Notes under the pieces: generated by a model | Told to the model about the DNA's origin: nothing | The model's input: the letters and a program-made list of their open reading frames with translations, nothing else | The model's database searches: none | Origin: Magnetaquicoccus sp039908525 | GTDB taxonomy: Bacteria > Pseudomonadota > Magnetococcia > Magnetococcales > Magnetaquicoccaceae | Length of the DNA: 64,000 nt | Assembly (NCBI GenBank): GCA_039908525.1 | Contig: JAMOAY010000012.1 | Span: 1-64,000 of the forward strand | Reading direction: 5' to 3' | In this document: piece after piece, positions 1 through 10,458 of the stretch | How positions within the stretch are numbered: position 1 is the stretch's first letter | Layout: the number at the start of each line of letters is the position of its first letter | Translations under genes and position numbers: made by a program

Positions 1-115
1 CTTTCCGGTCATTTCCAAACCCTCCTGACTAGCGTTGATTTTGACACCCTCCAGTTTTGGGCTTTTACCATATATTCCAACTGATTGCACAGGAAATTAA
101 TGTGACAAAGTAGAA

Positions 116-1045
116 TTAAAGAGAAAAATATCCTGACAGTGCGATCAGTTGATTATCGCTGAGATCGTCTGGATCCTTGCCCTGGGGCAGGGATGCCTGG
201 TGTGCGTCTGTGCTGCTGGCAAGGCTTCTCTGGATTTGTGCGCTTGCGGTTCTGCCCGCATGATCGCCGTCCAGCATGAGGATGAGTCTGGGAAAGCGGA
301 TCAGGATGTCGAGTTGGATGGGTGAGACTTGGATGCCAAGGAGGGCGACGGCTGGGATGCCCAACTGGGCCAGACGCATCACTCCCCAGGGGCACTCCAC
401 CACAATCAGGCACGGCGTGCTGACGTTGACGCGATGAAGGTTGTACAGGATGCTTTTTTTGGGCAGACTGCGGGGGAATTTCCACTTGCCATGCTCCCGC
501 ACATCGCCGGTGTTCATGCGTCTGCCGGCATAGCCGATTGGGTTGCCGTCTGTGTCGTGCAACCGGACAGCGACACAGTCGGCAAGGAACCCTAGGCCGT
601 GGTATGCACCGCTTTCAAAGGCTCTTGCTGTCTGGGGATGGATGCCTTTCTGGCGGAACCATGGAGCGGACGGATCAAGGTCCACCCGTCTGGTGAATGG
701 CTGGAAGGCGTGGTCAACGGAACCGGGCGTGTTATCCCACGGGACAGGAGGGTGGTTGGCCAGAGGGGCGAGGTAGAGTGCGGTTTGGGCATATGAGCTG
801 CGGTTCAGGAGTTGTGCGAGCCGGACGACGTCTCCCCCGGTGTTGCAGCCGGTGAAGCAGTACCACAGGTTTTTCGACAAAGAGACCACGAAGGCACCAG
901 GATTGTCGCCTCCATGCACTGGGCAAGGCCCGAAGAGCTGATCCCCCCTTTTTTTGAAGTGGGGGATCAATCCCTTGTCGGCCAGTACCGAGGTGATGGA
1001 GACCGCCTTTTTGAGATTGGCGAACCTCAGGTGGGTGGGGAGCAT
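116..1045 (-). CDS. CHC2 zinc-finger/Toprim primase-like protein of a mobile element
   Basis: 309 aa, starting at the ATG at 1045, which overlaps the end of the upstream ATPase gene by 19 bases; longer upstream starts would run deep into that gene. An N-terminal CHC2-type zinc finger is visible (Cys41, His44, Cys63, Cys67), with three residues between the last two cysteines where DnaG has two. A Toprim-like segment follows in the C-terminal half, with an acidic residue after a hydrophobic strand (LIVVE) and a DGD motif (LMLDGDHAGR). These are the primase parts of DnaG-type enzymes, but the helicase-binding tail of DnaG is missing and the protein is half the usual length. It is the last gene of an overlapping run with a transposase and two ATPases, so a role in replicating or processing the element's DNA is inferred. 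It may have lost primer synthesis and only bind nucleic acid. Confidence 0.75.
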   Translation of the reverse strand: MLPTHLRFANLKKAVSITSVLADKGLIPHFKKRGDQLFGPCPVHGGDNPGAFVVSLSKNLWYCFTGCNTGGDVVRLAQLLNRSSYAQTALYLAPLANHPPVPWDNTPGSVDHAFQPFTRRVDLDPSAPWFRQKGIHPQTARAFESGAYHGLGFLADCVAVRLHDTDGNPIGYAGRRMNTGDVREHGKWKFPRSLPKKSILYNLHRVNVSTPCLIVVECPWGVMRLAQLGIPAVALLGIQVSPIQLDILIRFPRLILMLDGDHAGRTASAQIQRSLASSTDAHQASLPQGKDPDDLSDNQLIALSGYFSL

Positions 1046-2061
1046 GGAGCCATTCCTGCACAGTGCAGGCCGGACACCAGCCGTTCTGGTCGTGCCGAGT
1101 GGTTGATTGGGGGGGTAACCACCCAACCGTTTTCTGTGTGCAGTACCCGTTTTTGCGTCTGGAGTCGCACCAGTGCTTCCCCGAGGCGTTGATTGTTGAC
1201 CTTGAGACTGTCGCGCAGGACAGTACGCCACAAAGGTTTGTCGGCTTGCCCCAGGCATGCGAGAACGCGCTCTTCGAGGTTCGTGCCTTCCCCATCATCA
1301 TGGGGGATGGAGAGGATCTGGAGATGGGTGGCAGAGCCATCTGGTTGTGACCGGAGGGCCAGTTCCAGAGGTTCCGGCGGTTTGGCCGCCCGGTGTTCGA
1401 GGGTCAGCAGCAAACGATCCCCGTTGCGGGCTAGATAGGCGTTGGAATCGCCGAAGGCATGCAGGTCGGAGCTGCCCCGAAGGGCCTGACCGGGCTGGGC
1501 GTGGTGTTTTTTGCTGGCGTGGTGGACCAGCACCATGGCCGTATCGTGGACACGCTGCATCTCCCGCACGAAGCCGAGCAGGTTGGAGATATCGGCGGCA
1601 CTGTTTTCGTCCAGGCGGTGCAGGCGCACCAACGGGTCGAGCAGTACCAGTCTGGGACGCAAGCTGGCCAGTGTGGCGTGCAGGCGTTTTTGATCGCCGG
1701 CCAGATCGAGACGGAGGGATGACGCAGTGATGGCGAAGAGGTCGAGCCGCCGAATATCCAGTCGCCGATGGGCACACAACGCCTCTATGCGGGCACGGAC
1801 GACAGGCAGGGCATCTTCGGCCAGATAGACCAGAGTTGGTCCGGGTTTCTGGACGGGGAAGTGCCCCAGACATGGAGTGCCAGAAGCCACGCTCACGGCC
1901 ATGTCGATGCCGAGCCAGGATTTGCAGCATTTGGGCGCACCGCCGATGATGCCGACGGCGGCGTACCCCCACAGGGATTGGATCAGCCAGGTTGTCTCGG
2001 CTGTTTGGACCGCGAGTTCGTTGGCCCGGCATATTGGGAGCATCTCTGAGGTCACAGGCAT
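1027..2061 (-). CDS. RepA/RecA-fold AAA_25 ATPase of a mobile element
   Basis: 344 aa from the ATG at 2061, preceded by a GGGG ribosome site and overlapping the end of the upstream ATPase gene. The P-loop reads GGAPKCCKS, a Walker A in which the usual Gly before Lys is Cys; similar forms occur in RepA-like helicase relatives. A Walker B follows (RLVLLDPLVRL), then a sensor-type stretch ending in VLVHHASK and a conserved RGSSDL segment. The architecture is the hexameric RecA-like core shared by RepA helicases of plasmids and by phage and mobile-element ATPases. Next to a primase-like gene downstream and a transposase upstream, it could be a helicase or loader that prepares the element or target for replication. 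The partner relationship is inferred from the overlapping genes only. Confidence 0.75.
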   Translation of the reverse strand: MPVTSEMLPICRANELAVQTAETTWLIQSLWGYAAVGIIGGAPKCCKSWLGIDMAVSVASGTPCLGHFPVQKPGPTLVYLAEDALPVVRARIEALCAHRRLDIRRLDLFAITASSLRLDLAGDQKRLHATLASLRPRLVLLDPLVRLHRLDENSAADISNLLGFVREMQRVHDTAMVLVHHASKKHHAQPGQALRGSSDLHAFGDSNAYLARNGDRLLLTLEHRAAKPPEPLELALRSQPDGSATHLQILSIPHDDGEGTNLEERVLACLGQADKPLWRTVLRDSLKVNNQRLGEALVRLQTQKRVLHTENGWVVTPPINHSARPERLVSGLHCAGMAPCSPPT

Positions 2062-2867
2062 AGCATCCCCCTGGCCGTTGTGACATGATTGCTGTCGACA
2101 CTGTTGCAATTGGCGTGGTCTGCCGCCCCCAAAGCCTTGAGTGCCAGATGATCTGTCGCCCTCATGTTGCCGCGACCGATTTCGTACAGAGCCTCCATGG
2201 CCCCTCGATCAAAGGGAGAAGCAGAGACACCCGCAATCTGGCAACGATGGCGGACATACTCCTCTGTCTCCTTGCGTGACAGCAACCGCAGGGTTGCCTG
2301 GTGGACCATCCTCTGTGCCACATCTTCCAGCTTTTGCTGGCGCAGCGTTTGGGCCAGCGGGGTTTGTCCGACCAGAATGACACTGACCACAAGACGGCTG
2401 TCCATATCAAAGTTGGTCAGGATGCGCAGGATGCCAAGTATTTCTGGTTTCATATCGTGGGCTTCGTCCAGGATGAGGACCGGGCGCAAAGAATCTGTGT
2501 CGAGGGTGGCCGCAAAACGCTCCTGCAGACGCCGAACCAGTGCCGGGTAGATACCAGCCGGTTCGGCACCAACGGCGGCAGCAATCTCTCGGCAAAAGTC
2601 ACGTTTGGAGAGATCGGTCACCTTGACGTAGTGCGTGCGGTAACGGGTTTCCGGCAAACGCTCGGTCAGGGCGCGCAGGAGGGCGGTTTTCCCTGTGCCT
2701 GCCGGAGCAATCAGGGCAGCCGACATGCGTTGGTTGACAGCGTGCAGGAGATGTTCGAGCGACTCCTTGTAGAACTCATGGACGAACAGCTCTTTTACCC
2801 GGATCTCCCGGGTGAATGGGGTGGTGTGGAACCCGAAACGACTCAAGAACTCCGTGGCTTGGTTCAT
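2052..2867 (-). CDS. ExeA/TniB-type AAA+ ATPase, transposition partner
   Basis: 271 aa. Its ATG at 2867 shares bases with the transposase stop (ATGA), implying coupled translation. The N-terminus (RFGFHTTPF) is typical of the ExeA/TniB/MuB-like group. Walker A is APAGTGKT at residues 54-61, Walker B is VLILDEAHDM, and sensor and arginine-finger segments follow. In Mu, Tn5053 and Tn7 relatives such a protein binds target DNA with ATP and recruits or activates the DDE transposase. The position directly after a DD35E transposase makes the same role likely here. A stand-alone secretion role for ExeA homologues is unlikely in this context. Confidence 0.85.
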   Translation of the reverse strand: MNQATEFLSRFGFHTTPFTREIRVKELFVHEFYKESLEHLLHAVNQRMSAALIAPAGTGKTALLRALTERLPETRYRTHYVKVTDLSKRDFCREIAAAVGAEPAGIYPALVRRLQERFAATLDTDSLRPVLILDEAHDMKPEILGILRILTNFDMDSRLVVSVILVGQTPLAQTLRQQKLEDVAQRMVHQATLRLLSRKETEEYVRHRCQIAGVSASPFDRGAMEALYEIGRGNMRATDHLALKALGAADHANCNSVDSNHVTTARGMLCL

Positions 2868-4258
2868 GGTTGGTCTTTCTCCGAACTGGTGTTGGATGGA
2901 TTGGAGAGAGGAAAGCCACCGTCGCTGCCGACAATAGGCCGATGCTCGCGATCAAAAGCCATTTGCGCGCTTGTTTTGCGGATATTCCGTGCCGGTTCCT
3001 CATCAGGGGCAGTGGTTTTGGCGCGTTTGTCTCTGGCATTGGCCTGAGCATCGAGAGGTGAAAGCCGTACCGTCCGATTCTGATGGAGGATCGCCACGGA
3101 ATTGTCCAACGGATTGTGCTGGATGGTGATCTTGCTGCTGGCAAGGCCACGGGGGACTTCGTAGCGGACACCGTTGAAGGAGATAACATGGTCGTTGGAT
3201 ACGGACCTTGATCTGTTCAGGACAAAGGCATTGAGCAGCGTTTCTGGGGGTTGGTGAAAGCGCAGTGGGGTTGGGTCGTCTTTGAAACGGGACCAGGGGG
3301 TGTTGCCATCCAGGCTGCCATGGGGGGTGTTGTTGTATTGTCCATGCAGATAGTGCCACAACCGCAGTTCCAGGGCAGCACAGTCCGGGTCGATGTCAGG
3401 ATTGCCATCCAGGAGACGCAGCATCTGCTCGGAAGCGGTACGGTTGAAACGCTCGATCTTGCCACGGCCCTGGGGGTATCCGGCGGTACCGTGAATGAAC
3501 AAGATGTTCAGGTTGCGCAGTACGTCGATGGCATCATTGGCGATAAATCCAGAGCCGTTGTCCACGAAGAGGGTTGTCATGGTTCCATAGCGGTGGAGTA
3601 TTTGGTAGAGCCCGTTGAGGAAGAGTTCCGTACTCTCCGTGCTACCCACCTTGACACCGAGAACCGTGCGACTGGCATCATCGATGAAGAACAGTGCCAC
3701 CCTGCGCAGACGGGCAGCGCCGGCCCGGAAATGCTTGCCATCGCACATGACCATGTCCATGCGATGGGGAAAGGAGAAACGCCGACAGTCACGGTCTCTG
3801 CGTGCCATGGCACGGGTGGTATCGACCCCCATGCGTTGCAGGCTGCGCCAAGCTGTGACACGGTCAATGGATTGATTCGGTTTGATCAACTCCATTGCTG
3901 TCGCCCTGCGGATCAACTCCGGGACGGACGCTTGAGGGTCTGCCATCTTTTCTTGTTTCAAGAAATCCGTGACAGTTTCCGGGATAACAACCGAACTCGG
4001 CGTGTGCGATCGTTGTACGGATTGCAGACCCTCAAAGCCACGGGCTTTGAAGGCGGCCAGCCAACGATACAGGGTGCGAGGGCAGACTTTTTTTGCGGTG
4101 TTGTCGGGGGTGATAAGGACCATGTCGGCGACGGTCTGGATGGCCTGATGGCGCAGTTGCCCCATCTGTTCCTGGGCCAGGATTGTGGAAACCACCTGGT
4201 AACGAAACAGGGCGTCGGGATTCGGTTGGTGCAGTGGTTTGTTTGGGGTGTTTTGCAT
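2864..4258 (-). CDS. DD35E transposase (TniA/Mu-type integrase core)
   Basis: 464 aa from the ATG at 4258, chosen because AGGAG lies 7 bases upstream; a longer frame to 4321 lacks such a site. A helix-turn-helix region sits near residues 55-80 (RTLYRWLAAFKARG). The rve-fold catalytic core shows the complete triad: Asp173 (MCDGKHF), Asp233 (FVDNGSGF) and Glu269 (GKIERFNR), with 35 residues between the last two. A Mu-type C-terminal beta-barrel region follows (ISFNGVRYEVPRG). It cuts and joins DNA ends. With the ATPase whose start overlaps its stop it forms an A/B transposition module. Motifs are intact, so the element may still be active, but I found no terminal inverted repeats and cannot set its borders. 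Confidence 0.9.
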   Translation of the reverse strand: MQNTPNKPLHQPNPDALFRYQVVSTILAQEQMGQLRHQAIQTVADMVLITPDNTAKKVCPRTLYRWLAAFKARGFEGLQSVQRSHTPSSVVIPETVTDFLKQEKMADPQASVPELIRRATAMELIKPNQSIDRVTAWRSLQRMGVDTTRAMARRDRDCRRFSFPHRMDMVMCDGKHFRAGAARLRRVALFFIDDASRTVLGVKVGSTESTELFLNGLYQILHRYGTMTTLFVDNGSGFIANDAIDVLRNLNILFIHGTAGYPQGRGKIERFNRTASEQMLRLLDGNPDIDPDCAALELRLWHYLHGQYNNTPHGSLDGNTPWSRFKDDPTPLRFHQPPETLLNAFVLNRSRSVSNDHVISFNGVRYEVPRGLASSKITIQHNPLDNSVAILHQNRTVRLSPLDAQANARDKRAKTTAPDEEPARNIRKTSAQMAFDREHRPIVGSDGGFPLSNPSNTSSEKDQP

Positions 4259-4321
4259 TGACGCGCTCCTTTTTGGTTGTTTGCGCCGATCATAGAAAAC
4301 CCCATCATGGCCTGCATCCAC

Positions 4322-5077
4322 TCATTTCGTTGACGAGCAGGTGTCTTGAATGGATGTGGGGGGAGCACGCGTTCTGAAGTACCGGAACGCGGACGGGCGC
4401 AGATTTCCGTTCCGGGAACCCGCGAAAAATGGTTCTGGCCAGAGTCCGGTCTGGAAACCGGCTTCTGCCAGCCGTTCGAATGAGAGCGTCGTGTCCGGGA
4501 GCATTTTCAGAATGAAACAGATGGCTTGTCCTGCCTCTTCGTAGCCGGGATTGTTCCTGAAGCAATTCGCACCGGCCTGGAGGAACAGAGTGGAGAGCGG
4601 CAAGGTCTGGGCAATGGCGAGACGTTGATCGGCACTGATGTCTGGTTCGAGCCCCAGCAAGGCGGCGATACGCTGGATGTGATTGACCTGGGTGGTGAAA
4701 GTTGGTGTGGAACCGCCGATACCGTCGTGTCCATCTCTCCATGGTTTGCCCTGGGCGGCATCCAGTGCGGCATCAAACTGGGTACCCCGAAATCGCTCGG
4801 GCCCGTTCTCCAAATCCAGCACCCTGCCGCCATCTGCAGCCACCCGGAGCAGGGACTTGCGACCGTAAGGAGTGCAGCCAGGTGGATAAAGAGTGAAATA
4901 GTGCCGATGGGTTGAACACTTGACAACCAGCAGGGAGGAGTAGTCTCCGCTTTTCCGGGATCGTTCATGGTGAGGGCCGATCCTGCATGTCTGATCGTCC
5001 ACACCATGGCGGGGGCAGGTTTCTGGCAACACGGGGACCAACTTGCCGGTGGTGTCAGGAAAATAAGGCGAGACCAC
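4322..5077 (-). CDS. hypothetical Cys/His-rich protein upstream of the transposase
   Basis: 251 aa if read from the GTG at 5077; no good ribosome site precedes it, so the start is uncertain and the N-terminus may be damaged. It ends 63 bases before the transposase start, on the same strand. The N-terminal half has scattered Cys and His (CPRH, then CSTH about 37 residues on) followed by an aromatic stretch FTLYPPGCTPYGR, which looks like a zinc-binding or DNA-contact module. The C-terminal half is mostly helical and not recognised. Its position suggests an element-encoded accessory or target-site factor. I do not recognise the family with confidence. Confidence 0.5.
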   Translation of the reverse strand: MVSPYFPDTTGKLVPVLPETCPRHGVDDQTCRIGPHHERSRKSGDYSSLLVVKCSTHRHYFTLYPPGCTPYGRKSLLRVAADGGRVLDLENGPERFRGTQFDAALDAAQGKPWRDGHDGIGGSTPTFTTQVNHIQRIAALLGLEPDISADQRLAIAQTLPLSTLFLQAGANCFRNNPGYEEAGQAICFILKMLPDTTLSFERLAEAGFQTGLWPEPFFAGSRNGNLRPSAFRYFRTRAPPTSIQDTCSSTK

Positions 5078-5520
5078 ATACGATCTGCGTGCGTTGTGCT
5101 GAGGTTTTTGGTACGATTGGGCCAGTTTCCTTGAAAGTGCCGGGTTGGTGTTGGAACCGTTTTCCCGGCATGGTGGACAGCCTGCGGCTCGTTGAAGGAG
5201 CCGCAGGTCTCTCTCACTCTACATGTTTTTCTGGAACCTGTCAGAACGATTGCGGGTGGGCTGGAGGGCTCAACATCGGGGGTTCGGGGAACAGACCGGG
5301 AGGGGGTTCACGCGGTACAGCAGGAGGGTACTGCTGCCAAGGAATTTGCAACGGGAATGGGGTCAACCGGACGGCGGGCGTGCAGCGTAACAGCAGGCCA
5401 CCCGTCAACCACCACTCATACCCGGCTTCGCATCCTTGCCACCTTCACCGCAACCGAATGCAGCGTCGAACGGAAAAAAAATGCCATTCTCCCGCCCCCG
5501 ATACGACAAGCCAACCGGTT

Positions 5521-5572
5521 CCGGGTTGACTCCGTTTTTCGCCTGCCCCGACCGTCCGCACCAACGAAATTG
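5521..5572 (+). repeat. imperfect direct repeat, copy 1
   Basis: About 52 bases matching 5820-5872. Both start CCGG-TTGACTCC and end with the 18 shared bases TCCGCACCAACGAAATTG. The copies are about 300 bases apart in otherwise non-coding DNA. Confidence 0.65.
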
Positions 5573-5819
5573 CAAAGACATTGCCGGGAGAGGGGGAAAG
5601 ACTCGGCAGTCTGGAGAGGAGGCAACCCCGTCCGCACCAGTCGTGCCGTGTTGCGTTTTCTGTCCGGCAGCAAGGGAGTAGTGGCAGGTGCCGGTGTCGT
5701 GCGACGGTGCGCCACACAGGCGGTATCCTGGCCGCCAAAATTCAAAACTATATCTTGTTCTTTTTACGCCAAACAATTAAATTAAAATAATTTAAATATT
5801 CTTTTACATCAAAACAGAC

Positions 5820-5872
5820 CCGGTTTGACTCCTTTTTTCGGTTGTTGCCAACCATCCGCACCAACGAAATTG
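5820..5872 (+). repeat. imperfect direct repeat, copy 2
   Basis: Second copy of the repeat at 5521-5572, inside the AT-rich stretch. The middle of the copies has diverged and the 3' 18 bases are identical. It may be a remnant of a duplication or a binding site pair. Confidence 0.65.
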
Positions 5873-5919
5873 ATAGACATTAGAAAACGCTGTTAAACTT
5901 TGAAATAGAACCATAAAAA

Positions 5920-5944
5920 GCGGGTCCAGTCGAGTCGGACCCGC
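5920..5944 (+). repeat. hairpin with repeated GCGGGTCC
   Basis: GCGGGTCC (5920-5927) pairs perfectly with GGACCCGC (5937-5944) around a 9-base loop. The same GCGGGTCC octamer recurs at 5950-5957 and 6013-6020. No run of T follows, so a simple intrinsic terminator is not supported. Confidence 0.6.
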
Positions 5945-6144
5945 ATGGGGCGGGTCCAGTCGTTTTGGAGAATTTTGCCGGAGAGAGAAGAAAAAGGCGA
6001 ATTCCGAATCCGGCGGGTCCGATTCTGGACCAAATGTGTCGTCGAAATTTATTTGCTAACCTTTGGAAACATTGAAATTTTTTGGCGTAAAAAAGCCGCC
6101 CTTGCGGGCAGCCAACAACCGGAGAAAACCTTTTGAGAACTAAA

Positions 6145-6220
6145 TGGTGGGCCCACCAGGATTCGAACCTGGGACCGACCGGTTATGAGCCGGCGGCTCT
6201 GACCGCTGAGCTATAGGCCC
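6145..6220 (-). tRNA. tRNA with CAU anticodon (Ile2 or elongator Met)
   Basis: 76 bases on the minus strand, with the CCA end encoded. The acceptor stem is GGGCCTA pairing with TGGGCCC. The D-arm TAGCTCAGC, the anticodon loop CTCATAA (anticodon CAT) and the T-arm GGTTCGAATCC are all present. The GGGCC start and GC-rich anticodon stem resemble the bacterial isoleucine tRNA whose CAU is modified to lysidine, rather than initiator Met. Identity between Ile2 and elongator Met is not settled by sequence alone. Confidence 0.93.
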
Positions 6221-6240
6221 GTACAAACAGCTTACAATCG

Positions 6241-8226
<1,986 letters not shown>

Positions 8227-8391
8227 TTCTTATGTCCATGGCAGTCGTGTTGAGCCTTGGCCAGAGGTTCTGTCTGTGCGTATCGTGCGGCCACCGCCAG
8301 GCTCCCATCCAGCCATCCCCGAGCGGGTGCGATCCTCGCGAGATGTCAAGCCCGGCCATAAAACGTCAAAGGTCCCAGCACGCATACCCGG

Positions 8392-10203
8392 TTACCGGGA
8401 TGTCGGCTGACTTTTTTGCTGCTGGAGCAGTCGTTTCTCCTGCTTCAAGGCAAGTAATATACCAAACTGGCGGCTGTTATCCCCACTCCCCGCTTCGATC
8501 TCCCGGCTTGTTTGATCGATCTGCCGGTTGAGATGGCGCAACTGGCAGTTGAGAAGACAACCGGCAAACTCCTCACGCAGGGACTCCAGCTGCACCTCTT
8601 CGGTTTGCAACACCGCCTCTGCCTGGGCCACCCACTCCGGCGAGGGGAGGCGGTGCCACAGAGGTGAGGCACTGCCGTCTTCCAGCGAGGCACCCAGGGT
8701 GAGCAGCTCAGACAGCAACCCGGCCAGCCGGGGATTTTCCAACTCCAACCGGCTCAACTCCTCCTCCCAGACCATCAACAGCTCCGGGGAGCGCAACAGC
8801 ATGGCCAGCAATGCCTGTTCAAAATCCCGTCCGACGACCGCAACCGCGCGGTGGAGGGAGGGGCGGGCAGAAGAGAGAGGAGGGGCAGGTTGCCAACGCT
8901 CGACAGATGGCCCGCTCTCCTCCGCCAGAGAGTGTTGCGGCAGGTTGAGATACTGTCCCAGACGTTCCAGATAGAGGTTGCGCAACAGAGGATCGCCAAC
9001 CTTGGCCAGCAACGGTCGGGCCCGGTGCAACAGCGCCACCCGCCCTTCCGGGCTGTTGGTGTCCAGTCCCTCACCCAAATGACGCAGAAAAAAGGTGATC
9101 AGAGGTGAAGAGCCTTCGATGCGGGCATGGAATCCCGCCGCACCCTCCTTCCGGACCACATCATCCGGATCCTCTCCGTCGGGCAGGAACAGAAAGTGGG
9201 CATGACGATCCGCCTGCAGACCATCCAGTACCATCTCCAAGGCCCGCCACGCCGCTTTCCGCCCGGCTGTATCACCGTCAAAACAAAAATATATCCGCCT
9301 GGTCCGTTTCCAGAGTTGGCGCAGGTGGGCAGCGGTCAGGGCGGTGCCCAACGTGGCGACCACCGATTCCACGCCCCGATCAGCCAGGGCGATGAGATCC
9401 ATATAGCCCTCCACCACCACCACCCGCTCCTCCCGCTGAATGGCGGATTGGGCCTGGTCCAACCCGTACAGCACCTCACCCTTCCGGTACAGAGGCGTTT
9501 CCGAAGAGTTGATGTACTTCGGCTCGCCAGGCGCCAGCAGACGTCCGCCAAAGCCGATGCAACGGCCCTGATGATCGCGAATGGGGAACATGATCCGCTC
9601 CCGGAAGCGGTCGTACCCCGGTCGACCCTCCCCCTGGACCACCAGCCCCGCTTTTTCCAACAGGGATGCCCCGCTCTTGCCGCCAGCAAAATGATCCATC
9701 AGATTGCGCCAACCCGGTGGCGCATACCCCAGACCAAACCGCTCAATCGTCGCACTCTGCAGGCCTCGACGCTGCAAATAGGCCCGGGCCACAGCCCCCT
9801 CTGCACCCCGCAAACAGTGCTGGAACCATTGGCATGCCTTTTCAACCACCGCCAACAGTTGCTGCCGTTCCTCGCGACGCTGTCGTTGCTGAGCATCCTC
9901 CTGACCCATGACCGGCAAGGCCAGACCCACACCGGAGGCCGCTTCCGCCACCGCGTCGGCAAACCCGATACCCCGGATCCGGATCAGAAAGTCAAAGACA
10001 TCCCCCCCCGCACCACACCCAAAACACTTGTAAAATCCTTGATCGGGTCGCACGCTGAAGGAGGGGGTTTTTTCGCCATGAAAGGGGCACAGGCCCAACC
10101 AGTTGGTCCCCTGTTTTTTCAACTGCACATACCGGCCTACCACATCCAGCATGTTGGCACGATCTCGAACCTCCTCGATAAAGCCGTCGGGATAGTGGGT
10201 CAT
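8392..10203 (-). CDS. dnaG: DNA primase DnaG
   Basis: 603 aa from the ATG at 10203. The frame is open to 10293, but family N-termini start close to the phrase YPDGFIEEVRDR, which fixes this start. The CHC2 zinc finger is Cys39, His42, Cys60, Cys63. The Toprim core follows at about residues 255-330 (VVVVEGYMDLIAL, then FDGDTAGRKAA). The C-terminal third is the variable DnaB-interaction region. It makes RNA primers at the replication fork. The matching helicase gene dnaB is in this window at 49966-51411 but not linked. Sequence is intact throughout. Confidence 0.97.
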   Translation of the reverse strand: MTHYPDGFIEEVRDRANMLDVVGRYVQLKKQGTNWLGLCPFHGEKTPSFSVRPDQGFYKCFGCGAGGDVFDFLIRIRGIGFADAVAEAASGVGLALPVMGQEDAQQRQRREERQQLLAVVEKACQWFQHCLRGAEGAVARAYLQRRGLQSATIERFGLGYAPPGWRNLMDHFAGGKSGASLLEKAGLVVQGEGRPGYDRFRERIMFPIRDHQGRCIGFGGRLLAPGEPKYINSSETPLYRKGEVLYGLDQAQSAIQREERVVVVEGYMDLIALADRGVESVVATLGTALTAAHLRQLWKRTRRIYFCFDGDTAGRKAAWRALEMVLDGLQADRHAHFLFLPDGEDPDDVVRKEGAAGFHARIEGSSPLITFFLRHLGEGLDTNSPEGRVALLHRARPLLAKVGDPLLRNLYLERLGQYLNLPQHSLAEESGPSVERWQPAPPLSSARPSLHRAVAVVGRDFEQALLAMLLRSPELLMVWEEELSRLELENPRLAGLLSELLTLGASLEDGSASPLWHRLPSPEWVAQAEAVLQTEEVQLESLREEFAGCLLNCQLRHLNRQIDQTSREIEAGSGDNSRQFGILLALKQEKRLLQQQKSQPTSR

Positions 10204-10378
10204 GGTCCTGTACCCCACAGAGAACACGGTGTGCGGAAACTCGAAATGCGCGAGCTCCCCAGTTTGTATTATATTTTTTGGTTTGTCAAGCATGCGCCTG
10301 CATGCCTATGGATCTGTATTTTCCATTGTCTCGCACGGTGACGCATCTGCTTGAGAAAGAATGCCATCCGTTTTGCGT

Positions 10379-10407
10379 TTGACAACGGGTAAAGATCGCG
10401 GGATAAT
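10379..10407 (+). promoter_or_regulatory. sigma-70 promoter for the Sel1/PEGA gene
   Basis: TTGACA at 10379-10384, a 17-base spacer, then GATAAT at 10402-10407. This is a full -35 match and a five-of-six -10 match with ideal spacing. It lies about 50 bases before the ATG at 10459. Confidence 0.7.
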
Positions 10408-10458
10408 AACGGAATTTTTGACGTGTAGTGCCCGGCGACAGGGGGCAGGGGATCCGGC

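Larger units (their letters stand above)
5078..6144. other. long region without a credible gene
   Basis: About 1.07 kb between the mobile-element genes and the tRNA. Frames are open in several directions in the GC-rich first part (to about 5740), but none has family-like sequence. From about 5740 to 6120 the DNA becomes AT-rich. It contains one imperfect direct repeat pair and a short hairpin with repeated GCGGGTCC, listed separately. The edge of the transposon may lie here. Confidence 0.6.

Noticed and set aside
1..115. Possible transposon end near the left edge
   Set aside because: The AT-rich end after the primase-like gene contains GACACCCTCC and TGTGACAAAG, but I could find no inverted partner on the right side, so no terminal repeat is claimed.
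5405..5776. 123-codon minus-strand open frame upstream of the transposon genes
   Set aside because: No recognisable motif, no ribosome site, odd composition; open by GC content alone.
10271..10289. TTGACA and TATAAT on the minus strand upstream of dnaG
   Set aside because: Both hexamers are perfect but only 10 bases apart, which does not fit a sigma-70 promoter; no proper partner for either was found at 16-18 bases.
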